Origin: Pseudomonas fluorescens
GTDB lineage: Bacteria; Pseudomonadota; Gammaproteobacteria; Pseudomonadales; Pseudomonadaceae
Length of the DNA: 64,000 nucleotides
Direction: 5' to 3'
Assembly: GCF_902497855.1 (NCBI RefSeq)
Contig: NZ_CABVHU010000020.1
Coordinates: forward strand, 62,001 to 126,000
Positions within the stretch are counted from its first letter, which is position 1. The number at the start of each line of letters is the position of its first letter. Shown in pieces: positions 8,844 through 17,459 of this stretch. Below the pieces are notes generated by a model. It had not been told where the DNA came from. It was given only the letters and a program-made list of their open reading frames with translations, and searched no databases. The translations under genes and the position numbers were made by a program.

Positions 8844-9254
8844 ATGCAATTGCACAATCCCTTTCTTCAGGGCCTGGGCGTCACGCTGGTCCGCTGGGTG
8901 CCGGGAGAGGCCGAATTCCAGCTGCACATCGCCGAGCACCATCTCAACCGCCAGGGCGCCTTGCACGGCGGGATGATCGCCACGCTCATGGACGCGGCTT
9001 GCGGCTACGCCGGCCTGCACAGTAACGAAGGCGAAGCAGAGGTCCATGGACTCACCGCGATGTTGAACATTGCCTACCTGCAACCGGCATTCGAAGGGAG
9101 CGTCAGCGCATTGGGCCGGGTCCGCCGCGCCGGCAGGAGCCTCTACTTCGCCGAAGCCGAGCTGCTGTCCGACACTGGAACTCTTTTGGCCACCGCCCAA
9201 GGTACCTTCAAGAAACCCCGGGCGTCGATCCGAGGAGATAATCATGTTACGTAA
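8844..9254 (+). CDS. PaaI-type hotdog-fold thioesterase
   Basis: This 136-residue hotdog-fold protein carries the PaaI signature HGGMIATLMDAACGYA. Such enzymes hydrolyse acyl-CoA thioesters and usually clear dead-end intermediates. GAGGAGCG precedes the ATG at 8844. The last 11 bases overlap the CoA transferase gene, so translation is coupled. In this operon it probably rescues CoA from stalled pathway intermediates. Confidence 0.88.
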   Translation: MQLHNPFLQGLGVTLVRWVPGEAEFQLHIAEHHLNRQGALHGGMIATLMDAACGYAGLHSNEGEAEVHGLTAMLNIAYLQPAFEGSVSALGRVRRAGRSLYFAEAELLSDTGTLLATAQGTFKKPRASIRGDNHVT

Positions 9255-10449
9255 CGCACTGGACGGCCTCACCGTCCTCGATTTCACCCAGATCGCCGCA
9301 GGCCCCACGGCGACCATGCTGCTGGCCGACATGGGCGCGCGGGTGATTAAGGTCGAACCCCGCGAAGGTGAGTTGGGGCGCACCCTGGGGCCAGCCTGGG
9401 TGGGTGAAGACAGCGCGCTCTACCACGCATTCAACCGCGGCAAGCAATGCATCGGCCTGGACCTCAAGCACCCCGACAGCATCGAGGTCATCAAGCGCCT
9501 GGTGCTGCAAGCCGACGTGCTGATCGAAAGCATGCGCCCGGGCGTGATGACCCGGCTTGGCCTGGGTTATGAAGCCCTGGCAGCACTCAAGCCCGACCTG
9601 ATCTATTGCTCGATCTCGGCCTACGGCCAGGAAGGTCCCTATTCGGACCGGGCGGGCGTCGACGGGATTCTTCAGGCCGATTCCGGCCTGATGAGCCTGA
9701 TCGGCACGCCGGGCGCGGCCCCCTGCAAGGTACAGGCGCCGGTGGTGGATGTGGTCACCGGATACATGGCCTGCATGGCCGTATTGGCCAAGCTGCACGC
9801 CCGTCAGAGCGATGGGCTGGGCGGCCATCTGGATGTCAGCCTGATGAACTCGGCGCTGGCTCTGCAACAGTCGTCCATCACCAGTTATCTGAGCGATGGC
9901 AAGCTGCCGACGCGCATCGGCAGTAGCGCCCCCTACTCGGCACCCAACGAAGCCTTCCAGACCGAGGACGGCTGGCTGATGGTAGCGGCCTACAACGGCA
10001 ACCGCTGGCCGACCTTGTGCAAGGTGCTGAATCACGAAGAATGGATCGCCGACCCACGCTTCGTCAACTCCGCGCAAAGGGTCATCCACCGTGCCGAGAT
10101 GTGCGCAGCGCTGACCGATGTATTCATGAGCAAGCCAACGGCACATTGGCTGCACGTGTTGCATGAAGCGGACATTCTCTGTTCGAAGGTGGCCGACTAC
10201 AGCGATCTGCTGAAGCATCCGCAGCTCGCCAGCAATGGCATGCTGGTCGAGCTCAACGATCCTGTGCAGGGTGTGGTGCGGGTCCCGGGGTTCCCCATCA
10301 ACAGCGCGCAGGCTGCGCAAACGCCCTATGCGCCCGCCCCGCAAAACGGTGAACATTCTCGCTCGGTGCTACGCGACTTTGCGTTTTCCGAAGCGCAGAT
10401 CAGCGCGCTAGAGGCATCGCAGGCATTGCACTGTAGCGAACCCCTCTGA
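9244..10449 (+). CDS. Class III (CaiB/BaiF) CoA transferase
   Basis: This 401-residue class III CoA transferase moves CoA between a donor thioester and a carboxylic acid. The N-terminus LDGLTVLDFTQIAAGPTATMLLADMGARVIKVE is canonical. The catalytic aspartate is expected in RAGVDGILQADSGLMS. The start overlaps the thioesterase gene by 11 bp. The operon has no acyl-CoA synthetase, so this enzyme may be the activation step that loads the substrate acid with CoA. Last gene before the terminator at 10463. Confidence 0.93.
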   Translation: MLRNALDGLTVLDFTQIAAGPTATMLLADMGARVIKVEPREGELGRTLGPAWVGEDSALYHAFNRGKQCIGLDLKHPDSIEVIKRLVLQADVLIESMRPGVMTRLGLGYEALAALKPDLIYCSISAYGQEGPYSDRAGVDGILQADSGLMSLIGTPGAAPCKVQAPVVDVVTGYMACMAVLAKLHARQSDGLGGHLDVSLMNSALALQQSSITSYLSDGKLPTRIGSSAPYSAPNEAFQTEDGWLMVAAYNGNRWPTLCKVLNHEEWIADPRFVNSAQRVIHRAEMCAALTDVFMSKPTAHWLHVLHEADILCSKVADYSDLLKHPQLASNGMLVELNDPVQGVVRVPGFPINSAQAAQTPYAPAPQNGEHSRSVLRDFAFSEAQISALEASQALHCSEPL

Positions 10450-10462
10450 TCGCCAACGGCTA

Positions 10463-10511
10463 AAACCCGGGCCCTTTCATCGCGACGCGGTGAAGGGGCC
10501 CGGGTTTTTTC
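10463..10511 (+). terminator. Strong Rho-independent terminator of the CoA operon
   Basis: A long GC-rich stem (AAACCCGGGCCCTTTCA with TGAAGGGGCCCGGGTTT, allowing one bulge) is followed by TTTTTTCTTTT. It lies 14 bp after the CoA transferase stop. Confidence 0.92.
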
Positions 10512-10578
10512 TTTTCTGCAAAACACTGCGCTATTCAAGCTCGCTGCAAATGTCGCGGGGCCCTGACTCGCGCACCAC

Positions 10579-10633
10579 TACGACATCTCGTATCAGGCGA
10601 CTACGAAACTCCGTATTTATACGCAAATTCGTG
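10579..10633. promoter_or_regulatory. Three tandem 14-bp palindromes, probable NitA activator sites
   Basis: TACGACATCTCGTA (10579-10592), TACGAAACTCCGTA (10602-10615) and TACGCAAATTCGTG (10620-10633) share the pattern TACGAA-N2-TTCGTA with core ACG-N6-CGT. The same element occurs three times in front of the sigma-54 activator gene at 22066. The array lies about 100-155 bp upstream of the -24 box, the usual distance for enhancer sites. The rest of the 368-bp gap at 10450-10817 holds the upstream operon's terminator and an AT-rich stretch with no gene. Confidence 0.78.
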
Positions 10634-10734
10634 ATCCGGCGATGGACCCAGAGGGCTCTGAAAAATTCGAAAAAACAATAAAATATCTTTGTATATCAAT
10701 AGCTTGAACATTAGTTAAATCAACGGAATTCAAG

Positions 10735-10750
10735 TGGCACGCTTCTCGCT
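10735..10750 (+). promoter_or_regulatory. Sigma-54 (-24/-12) promoter of the Nit1C operon
   Basis: TGGCACGCTTCTCGCT matches the consensus TGGCACG-N4-TTGCW with one mismatch in the -12 box. It lies 68 bp upstream of the nitB start. The sigma-54 activator gene at 22066 and the tandem palindromes upstream make this promoter call strong. Confidence 0.85.
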
Positions 10751-10817
10751 CCAGTCCCTGTAACCGATCGGCCGATCCCGGCCATCGATAACAGCAAGCA
10801 CTACTGGAGACGACACC

Positions 10818-11300
10818 ATGCCCAATGTGGACATTGCCCACTACCAAGACGGCGACTTTTTGGTCAACTACGAAGAAAAGGTCTTCGAGGACGTCAAGGC
10901 CGCACCCGGTGACAAGGCCCTGCTGACCTTCCACACGATCGCCTTCGAAGGCTCCATCGGCCTGGTCAACATGCTGCAAGCCAAGCGCCTGCTGCGCAAA
11001 GGTTTTGAAACCAAGATCCTGCTCTACGGGCCAGGCGTGCAACTTGGCGTGCAACGCGGCTTCCCCACCCTGGGCGCTGAAGCCTTCCCCGGCCACCTGG
11101 CCGTCAATAACCAGATCAAGGCATTCATGGCTGAAGGCGGTGAGGTCTATGCCTGCCGCTTCGCCTTGCAGGCCCTGTATGGCCAGACCGAAAAAGCCCT
11201 GATCGAAGGCATTCGTCCAATCAACCCGCTGGATGTCATGGACCTGCGTCTGCTGATGCGTCGTGAGGGCGCGATGATCATCGATACCTGGACTGCCTGA
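10818..11300 (+). CDS. nitB: MSMEG_0572/Sll0783-family nitrogen starvation response protein (Nit1C NitB)
   Basis: This 160-residue protein is the first member of the conserved Nit1C cluster. The family is known from the Synechocystis nitrogen-starvation gene sll0783 and from cyanide-utilising Pseudomonas. Its biochemical function is not established. FLVNYEEKVFEDVKAAPGDKALLTFHTI and LVNMLQAKRLLRKGFETKILLYGPG suggest an alpha/beta, DsrE-like fold. There is no signal peptide or membrane segment. It is preceded by CTGGAGACGACACC and driven by the sigma-54 promoter at 10735. Nitrilase follows after 85 bp. Confidence 0.93.
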   Translation: MPNVDIAHYQDGDFLVNYEEKVFEDVKAAPGDKALLTFHTIAFEGSIGLVNMLQAKRLLRKGFETKILLYGPGVQLGVQRGFPTLGAEAFPGHLAVNNQIKAFMAEGGEVYACRFALQALYGQTEKALIEGIRPINPLDVMDLRLLMRREGAMIIDTWTA

Positions 11301-11385
11301 ATCGCGGCCCGCCCGCCCCCACGCAGGAAGCGGGCGGGCCTGCAAAGACCTCCAGCCTCCCGCCTCCGCCTCAAGGAATTAGCCC

Positions 11386-12322
<937 letters not shown>

Positions 12323-12330
<8 letters not shown>

Positions 12331-13414
12331 CCAAGTGATCGCCAACGATCTGCTGGCCCAATTGCAATGCCATGGCGTTCGCTGGCAAGGCTCTGAAGGT
12401 CTCAGCCGCAAAGGCGGAGCGGGGCCGTCGGACCACAAGGCGTTGAGTCTGGGCGCCCACACCGCCATGGTGCCGATGCTCAACCGCGCCTCCCTGGACT
12501 CGCCCTACTCTGCCGTACCTGACGCCAGCGGCGGCCAGGCGCTGATCTTTCGCGAAGGCTTGCAGGTTGGCCAGGTGCAACTGCCGGGCGTGCCGAATTT
12601 CTATGGTTTGAGCACCGAAGACGGCACGCCGTACTGGAAGATCGCGACGCTGCACAGCAAGGACGTGTTGGCGACCACCGTCCTGCAGCACTGCATCCGC
12701 ATGAACGAAGCAGCCACTTCGTGCCAGTTCTGCGCCATCGACCAGTCGCTGGCATCGGGCAAGACCATTGCCCGCAAGCGCCCGGCACAACTGGCCGAGG
12801 TCGCCAGGGCGGCGGTCGAACTGGACGGCGTCAAGCACATGGTGATGACCACCGGCACGCCGCAGACGCCCGACCGTGGCGCGGCAATCCTTTGCGAATC
12901 GGCGGCGGCCGTGACGGCCGCGGTGGACCTGCCGATCCAGGCCCAATGCGAGCCGCCGGACGAGGATGTCTGGTTCCAGCGCCTCAGGGAAAGCGGCGTG
13001 GTCTCGCTTGGCATGCACCTGGAGGCCGTCACCGACGAAGTGCGCCGGCGGATCATGCCGGGCAAGGCCGAAGTGCCTTTGCAACGCTACTTCAGCGCCT
13101 TCGAGGCCGCGGTCAAGGTCTTCGGCCACGGCCAGGTCAGCACCTACATCCTCGCCGGACTGGGCGACAGCGAGGAGGCCATCGCCAACATGTGCGAAAG
13201 GCTCGCACGCATGGGCGTGTACCCCTTCGTGGTGCCCTTCGTGCCGATCGATGGCACCCCACTGGCCCACCACCCGAAACCCGACAGTGCCTTCATGCAA
13301 CGGCTCTATCCGCGTATCGGTGCGAGCCTGCGCCGGCATGGCCTGCATTCGGACAACATCAACGCCGGCTGCGCCAAATGCGGCGCCTGCTCGGCCCTGA
13401 AACATCACGAGTGA
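12323..13414 (+). CDS. nitD: MSMEG_0568-family radical SAM protein (NitD)
   Basis: This 363-residue protein is the radical SAM member of Nit1C. Instead of the canonical CxxxCxxC motif it has Cys124, Cys134 and Cys137 (CIRMNEAATSCQFC, spacing C-x9-C-x2-C), preceded by conserved YWKIATLHSKD. A second cluster of cysteines at the C-terminus (Cys350, Cys353, Cys356 in GCAKCGAC) probably binds an auxiliary iron-sulfur centre. TTGTPQTPDRG and SLGMHLEAVTDEVRRRIMPGK resemble lipoyl/biotin-synthase-type barrels. The start is the ATG at 12323, coupled to nitC. The reaction is unknown. Confidence 0.92.
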
Positions 13415-13427
13415 CAGGAGCCTGACC

Positions 13428-13991
13428 ATGGCCGAACACGCTTTCGCCTTGAGCGACGACACGTTCCGGGATTTCCTCGCCGACGATTTGCTGGTCAAGC
13501 CGGCCGATGAAACCTGGGAGCGCAGCGGCTACTACGCACTGCGCCGCGCGGTGTTCTGTGAGGAGCAGCGCTTGCTGGAGAAAGACAAGGACGAGCGCGA
13601 CTTTCAGGCCATTGCCATTGTTGCCATCGCCCACCACTGCGGCATGCCGGAACAGGTGATCGGCGCCGTGCGGATCTACCAGACCGAGTCCGGCGTCTGG
13701 TTCGGTGGTCGTCTTTGCGTGGACCGGGCCTACCGCCGCCACGGCATGATCGGCAAAGCACTGGTCAACGAAGCCGTATCACGGGCCATCGACCTGGGCT
13801 GCCAGACCTTCCTGGCCACCGTGCAGATCGCCAACCAGCAGTACTTCCATGGCTTGCACTGGCAGACGCTTGAGGCCATCGAACTGCTTGGCCAGCCCCA
13901 TGTGCTGATGCAGGCAGACCTTGATTGCTACCCTTTCATGCGGCGTCAGGTTGCCTTGACGTCTCGCCGGAGCCGTCGCCATGGTGATTGA
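13428..13991 (+). CDS. nitE: MSMEG_0567/Sll0786-family GNAT N-acyltransferase (NitE)
   Basis: This 187-residue GNAT-fold protein should transfer an acyl group from acyl-CoA to an amine. The acyl-CoA binding region is in VDRAYRRHGMIGKALVNEAV (about residues 101-120). It begins 14 bp after nitD with CAGGAG as ribosome site and overlaps nitF by 11 bp. The acyl donor and acceptor are unknown. The nearby methylmalonyl-CoA mutase and LnmK-like genes raise the possibility of a propionyl donor, which is inference only. Confidence 0.9.
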   Translation: MAEHAFALSDDTFRDFLADDLLVKPADETWERSGYYALRRAVFCEEQRLLEKDKDERDFQAIAIVAIAHHCGMPEQVIGAVRIYQTESGVWFGGRLCVDRAYRRHGMIGKALVNEAVSRAIDLGCQTFLATVQIANQQYFHGLHWQTLEAIELLGQPHVLMQADLDCYPFMRRQVALTSRRSRRHGD

Positions 13992-14976
13992 TCTGCGCAC
14001 CCTGTTGGCGGCCCTGAAAAACACGCCGGCCATGCTTTCCAAACAAGCCATCCAGCAACCGGCGCGAGCGATCCCGGCGCGGGCGTGCAGCGACGATGAA
14101 CGCTACGCGTTACCCGGTGACGACACCGCAGCCATCCGTTGTGGCGACCAATACCAACTGCTCGCCATCGAGGGCATGTTGCCGAACTTTGTCGCCCAGG
14201 CCCCGTGGTTCGCCGGCTGGTCGGCGGTCATGGCCAACGTCAGCGATATAACCGCCATGGGCGGCCGTGCCACGGCAGTGGTCAATGCCTATTGGCACCA
14301 CGATCTCGACGCCGCCGACAGCCTGCTCGCCGGCATCCGCGACGCCTGCAGCGCCTATGGCCTGATCCTCGCGGGCGGTCATACCAGCCTCAGCCCCGAC
14401 AACCCGGCGGCACTTGCCGTGGCGATCACCGGCTGGGCCCGCAGCCTGCTCTCGACCCTGCACGTCGCACCCGGCCAGACCCTGGCCATGGTCGTGGATC
14501 TTAACGGCCAATGGCACGGTCAAGCGCCCTACTGGAAAGCCTTCGAAGGCGTATCCGGCGAACGCTTGCGGGAAAAGCTCGAAGTCATCCCGCGCCTGGC
14601 CGAGGCCGGCCTGTTAGTGGCCGCCAAGGACATCAGCAACGCCGGGATTCTCGGTTCCTTGCTGATGTTGCTCGAGCCCACAGGATGCGGGGCTCGCATC
14701 AATCTGGATTGCCTGCCCCGGCCTGGCGATGCGTCCCTGGAGCGCTGGCTGCAAGCCTTCCCCAGCTACGGCTTCCTGTTGACCCTCAAGCCGGAAGACC
14801 TGGCCACCGTGCAGGCAGCCTTCGCCTTCGAAGGTTTGCACTGCGCGCCAATCGGCACGATCAACGACAGCGCCTGCCTCGACGTACAGCTGGCCGACCA
14901 GCACCACCAATTCTGGAACCTGCGACAGCAGCCCTTTACCGGCTTCAGCTACCCCAACCTGATCAAGGAGCACTGA
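13981..14976 (+). CDS. nitF: Sll0787-family AIR synthase-like protein (NitF)
   Basis: This 331-residue protein is related to PurM/HypE/ThiL (AIRS superfamily), ATP-dependent enzymes that activate carbonyl or amide oxygens. PGDDTAAIRC at about residues 45-54 is the typical N-terminal nucleotide-binding aspartate pair. MANVSDITAMGGRATAVVNAY and LILAGGHTS are superfamily hallmarks. It overlaps nitE by 11 bp and is followed by nitG after one base. Its reaction in Nit1C is unknown; an ATP-driven dehydration or amide activation would fit the fold. Confidence 0.91.
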   Translation: MVIDLRTLLAALKNTPAMLSKQAIQQPARAIPARACSDDERYALPGDDTAAIRCGDQYQLLAIEGMLPNFVAQAPWFAGWSAVMANVSDITAMGGRATAVVNAYWHHDLDAADSLLAGIRDACSAYGLILAGGHTSLSPDNPAALAVAITGWARSLLSTLHVAPGQTLAMVVDLNGQWHGQAPYWKAFEGVSGERLREKLEVIPRLAEAGLLVAAKDISNAGILGSLLMLLEPTGCGARINLDCLPRPGDASLERWLQAFPSYGFLLTLKPEDLATVQAAFAFEGLHCAPIGTINDSACLDVQLADQHHQFWNLRQQPFTGFSYPNLIKEH

Positions 14977-14977
14977 C

Positions 14978-15304
14978 ATGCCCGCCGTCAACATCCGCTT
15001 GCGCTGGCCCGATGGCCAGGAGAGCAACGCCTACTCGCCGTCCACCACCATCTACGAACACCTGCAAGCGGGCCAAAGCTACCCCATGGCCGATTTTCTG
15101 CGCCGTGCCGAAACCGGCCTCAACAATGCCTCCGAACGGGTCAGGCAGGTCAAGGGTTTCTATTGCAGCGCAGCGATGGACACGCTCGGCAGCCTGCGCC
15201 TGACCGCGAACAAATTCACCGCGAGCGAGGCGCAGGTCGAGGTACTGGAAATCAAAAACCAGGGCGCCGGCCAGGTGAATTACGCCGGATTTTCCGAGAT
15301 TTGA
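14978..15304 (+). CDS. nitG: MSMEG_0570-family nitrogen starvation response protein (NitG)
   Basis: This 108-residue Nit1C family protein has no known function. It starts VNIRLRWPDGQESNAYSPSTTIYEHL and contains the conserved QVKGFYCSAAMDTLG. There are no membrane segments. AAGGAG precedes the ATG, and it directly follows nitF. The strict conservation of its position in the cluster suggests a structural or accessory role. Confidence 0.9.
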   Translation: MPAVNIRLRWPDGQESNAYSPSTTIYEHLQAGQSYPMADFLRRAETGLNNASERVRQVKGFYCSAAMDTLGSLRLTANKFTASEAQVEVLEIKNQGAGQVNYAGFSEI

Positions 15305-15330
15305 ATCACGACTTTTCAGAGGACCACAGC

Positions 15331-16554
15331 ATGACCCACTACAAAGCGATCGTTATCGGCGGCGGCCAGGCCGGCCTTTCGGCCAGTTACTACCTGCAAC
15401 AGCAAGACATCGACCACCTGGTGCTGGAAAAACACACCCTGACCCACACCTGGCGTAACCAGCGCTGGGACGCCTTCTGCCTGGTGACGCCAAACTGGCA
15501 ATGCGCCCTGCCCGGCTATCCCTATGCCGGTGACGACCCGCACGGATTCATGAAAAAGGAGCAGATCATCAACTACCTGGACGGCTTCATCGCCAAGGTC
15601 AACGCCCCGGTGCGCGAAGGCGTGACCGTACTGCGCATGACCACCCGCGCAGAAGGCGGCTACCTGCTCAACACCAGTGCAGGCGACTTCAGCGCCGACC
15701 AGGTGATCGTCGCCAGCGGCGGATACCACACCCCGATCATTCCGCGCCTGGCCGAACGCCTGCCGCTCGAGATCCGGCAGATCCACTCCGAACAATACCG
15801 CAACCCCGATGAGCTGCCAGAGGGCGCAGTCCTGGTGGTCGGCTCCGGGCAGTCCGGCGCGCAAATCGCCGAAGACCTGCACCTGGCCGGTCGCAAAGTG
15901 TTCCTTGCGGTGGGCGATGCGCCCCGCTGTGCACGCTTTCACCGTGGCAAGGACGTGGTCGACTGGTTGGCCGAGATGGGCTACTACGACATGGGCGTTG
16001 ATATACACCCGCTGCGTGAGGGGGTACGCGACAACACCAACCATTACGTCACCGGCCGCGACGGCGGGCGCGACATCGACCTGCGTCGCTTCGCCAGCGA
16101 AGGCATGCAACTGTTCGGTCGCCTGGACAGCCTGGACGGCACCACCCTCAAGTTCGCCCCGGACCTTGGCAGCAACCTCGACGCCGCTGACGCCGTGTAC
16201 AACAGAATCAACGCGAGCATCGACAAGTACATTGCGGAAAAAGGCATCGAGGCTCCCGCCGGCGTTGTCTACGAACCGCTGTGGAAGCCCGGGCAGGAAA
16301 TCACCGAGCTCGACCTGGCAGGCTCCGGCATCACCAGCATCATCTGGTGCATCGGCTTCCAGCCGGACTTCACCTGGGTCGACGTCCCCGTGTTCAACGG
16401 CCGCAGCTATCCCGGGCACCAACGCGGCGTGACCGCCCAGAAGGGCCTGTACTTCCTCGGCTTGCCCTGGCTACACACCTGGGGCTCGGGGCGGTTTTCC
16501 GGGGTGGCCCGGGATGCGCAGTTTGTGGTCGAGCATCTGGCCGCTGGCCGCTGA
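15331..16554 (+). CDS. nitH: MSMEG_0569-family flavin-dependent oxidoreductase (NitH)
   Basis: This 407-residue FAD/NAD(P)H oxidoreductase resembles flavin monooxygenases. The N-terminal FAD motif is VIGGGQAGLSASYYLQQ (residues 7-23), and a second nucleotide-binding motif VVGSGQSGAQIAEDL lies near residue 170. LPWLHTWGSGRFSGVARDAQFV near the C-terminus is typical of FMO-like enzymes. AGAGGACC precedes the start at 15331. It is the last core Nit1C gene; a hairpin at 16576 separates it from the LnmK-like gene. The substrate is unknown. Confidence 0.93.
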   Translation: MTHYKAIVIGGGQAGLSASYYLQQQDIDHLVLEKHTLTHTWRNQRWDAFCLVTPNWQCALPGYPYAGDDPHGFMKKEQIINYLDGFIAKVNAPVREGVTVLRMTTRAEGGYLLNTSAGDFSADQVIVASGGYHTPIIPRLAERLPLEIRQIHSEQYRNPDELPEGAVLVVGSGQSGAQIAEDLHLAGRKVFLAVGDAPRCARFHRGKDVVDWLAEMGYYDMGVDIHPLREGVRDNTNHYVTGRDGGRDIDLRRFASEGMQLFGRLDSLDGTTLKFAPDLGSNLDAADAVYNRINASIDKYIAEKGIEAPAGVVYEPLWKPGQEITELDLAGSGITSIIWCIGFQPDFTWVDVPVFNGRSYPGHQRGVTAQKGLYFLGLPWLHTWGSGRFSGVARDAQFVVEHLAAGR

Positions 16555-16575
16555 CTTTTCGACTGGCATTTATCC

Positions 16576-16596
16576 GTCGGCCCTGCGCGGGCCGAC
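16576..16596 (+). terminator. Intra-operon hairpin between nitH and the LnmK-like gene
   Basis: A perfect 8-bp stem (GTCGGCCC with GGGCCGAC) with a 5-nt loop has no U-tract (ATCAGGGG follows). It is more likely an mRNA-processing or partial-attenuation hairpin than a full terminator. The downstream gene ATG is only 14 bp away. Confidence 0.5.
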
Positions 16597-16610
16597 ATCA
16601 GGGGTTCAGC

Positions 16611-17459
16611 ATGCATAACGTCAGCCTCGAACAGACTTACCTCGCCGGCATGCCCAATCTGGCTTACACCGGCTTGTCCGAAAACTGGCTGCTCAAGGAA
16701 TGCGGTCACCAACATTGGCTGGCGCTTGCCGCATTGTACGACCGCCCGTTGCCGGACTTTCTCGACCCACAGGGGCGCATCGCCTATGCCGCCTTCACCC
16801 TGGTCAAAAGCCAGGGGCTGCAGTTGCAGGCGATCACCGAGAATCGCTCGTTCAGGATAGAAACAACACTCGGCCGGGCCGGCCAAACCCGGCATTACAG
16901 CGAACAACGGCTGATGCTCGGCCAGCGCTGTGTCGCACAAATCAGCCTGATGTCGACCTTTGTCAGCCGCCACACGCCGGGGGACAATCGTAGTGTCGCC
17001 AAAGCCTGCCTCAAGGGCGCCCAGCCGATCGAGGCCACCCTCCCCGTCGCCATGCAGGCCTTGCATGCGCTCGGCAAGCAGTTGCGTAAAGGCGACTGGC
17101 TCGAGCACTTCGAGATCAGCCGTACCGCGTCGGTACCAACGCCTGTGTTCTCATTTACTCCCTGTCCCGACGTCGACTTCAATGGCGCCGAATTTCTTTA
17201 TTTTGCCAACTTCCAGGCGCTGGTCGAGCGCGCCGAATGGAGTGTCCTGGAGCTACGCCGCCCGGGTTTGGTACGGCAACGGGAAATTCACTTCCACGGC
17301 AACCTCAACATAGGTGACAGCGTTCACGTTCATATGCGTACCGCCGAAGCTGGCCAACACTCACGGCATTGGTGCGAGATTTTTCGCCAGTCCGACGGCT
17401 ACAAGCTCGCCGATGTCTTTACCGAGAAAACCTGGCCTCGGGAGTGCACACGACCATGA
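16611..17459 (+). CDS. LnmK-like / Pnap_2097-family double-hotdog protein
   Basis: This 282-residue protein is similar to the LnmK/Pnap_2097 family, whose characterised member decarboxylates methylmalonyl-CoA and transfers propionyl to an acyl carrier protein. PTPVFSFTPCPDVDFNGAEFLYFANFQALVERAEWSVL is the family hallmark. No acyl carrier protein gene is visible nearby. AGGGG precedes the ATG. The stop overlaps the start of the methylmalonyl-CoA mutase gene (ATGA), so both are translated together. The coupling suggests that the mutase product feeds this protein. Function here is inference from family and neighbour. Confidence 0.78.
   Translation: MHNVSLEQTYLAGMPNLAYTGLSENWLLKECGHQHWLALAALYDRPLPDFLDPQGRIAYAAFTLVKSQGLQLQAITENRSFRIETTLGRAGQTRHYSEQRLMLGQRCVAQISLMSTFVSRHTPGDNRSVAKACLKGAQPIEATLPVAMQALHALGKQLRKGDWLEHFEISRTASVPTPVFSFTPCPDVDFNGAEFLYFANFQALVERAEWSVLELRRPGLVRQREIHFHGNLNIGDSVHVHMRTAEAGQHSRHWCEIFRQSDGYKLADVFTEKTWPRECTRP

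Noticed and set aside
16563..16580. TGGCATTTATCCGTC as a second sigma-54 promoter before the LnmK-like gene
   Set aside because: The -12 element lacks the GC dinucleotide at the right spacing; only the -24 half looks similar.
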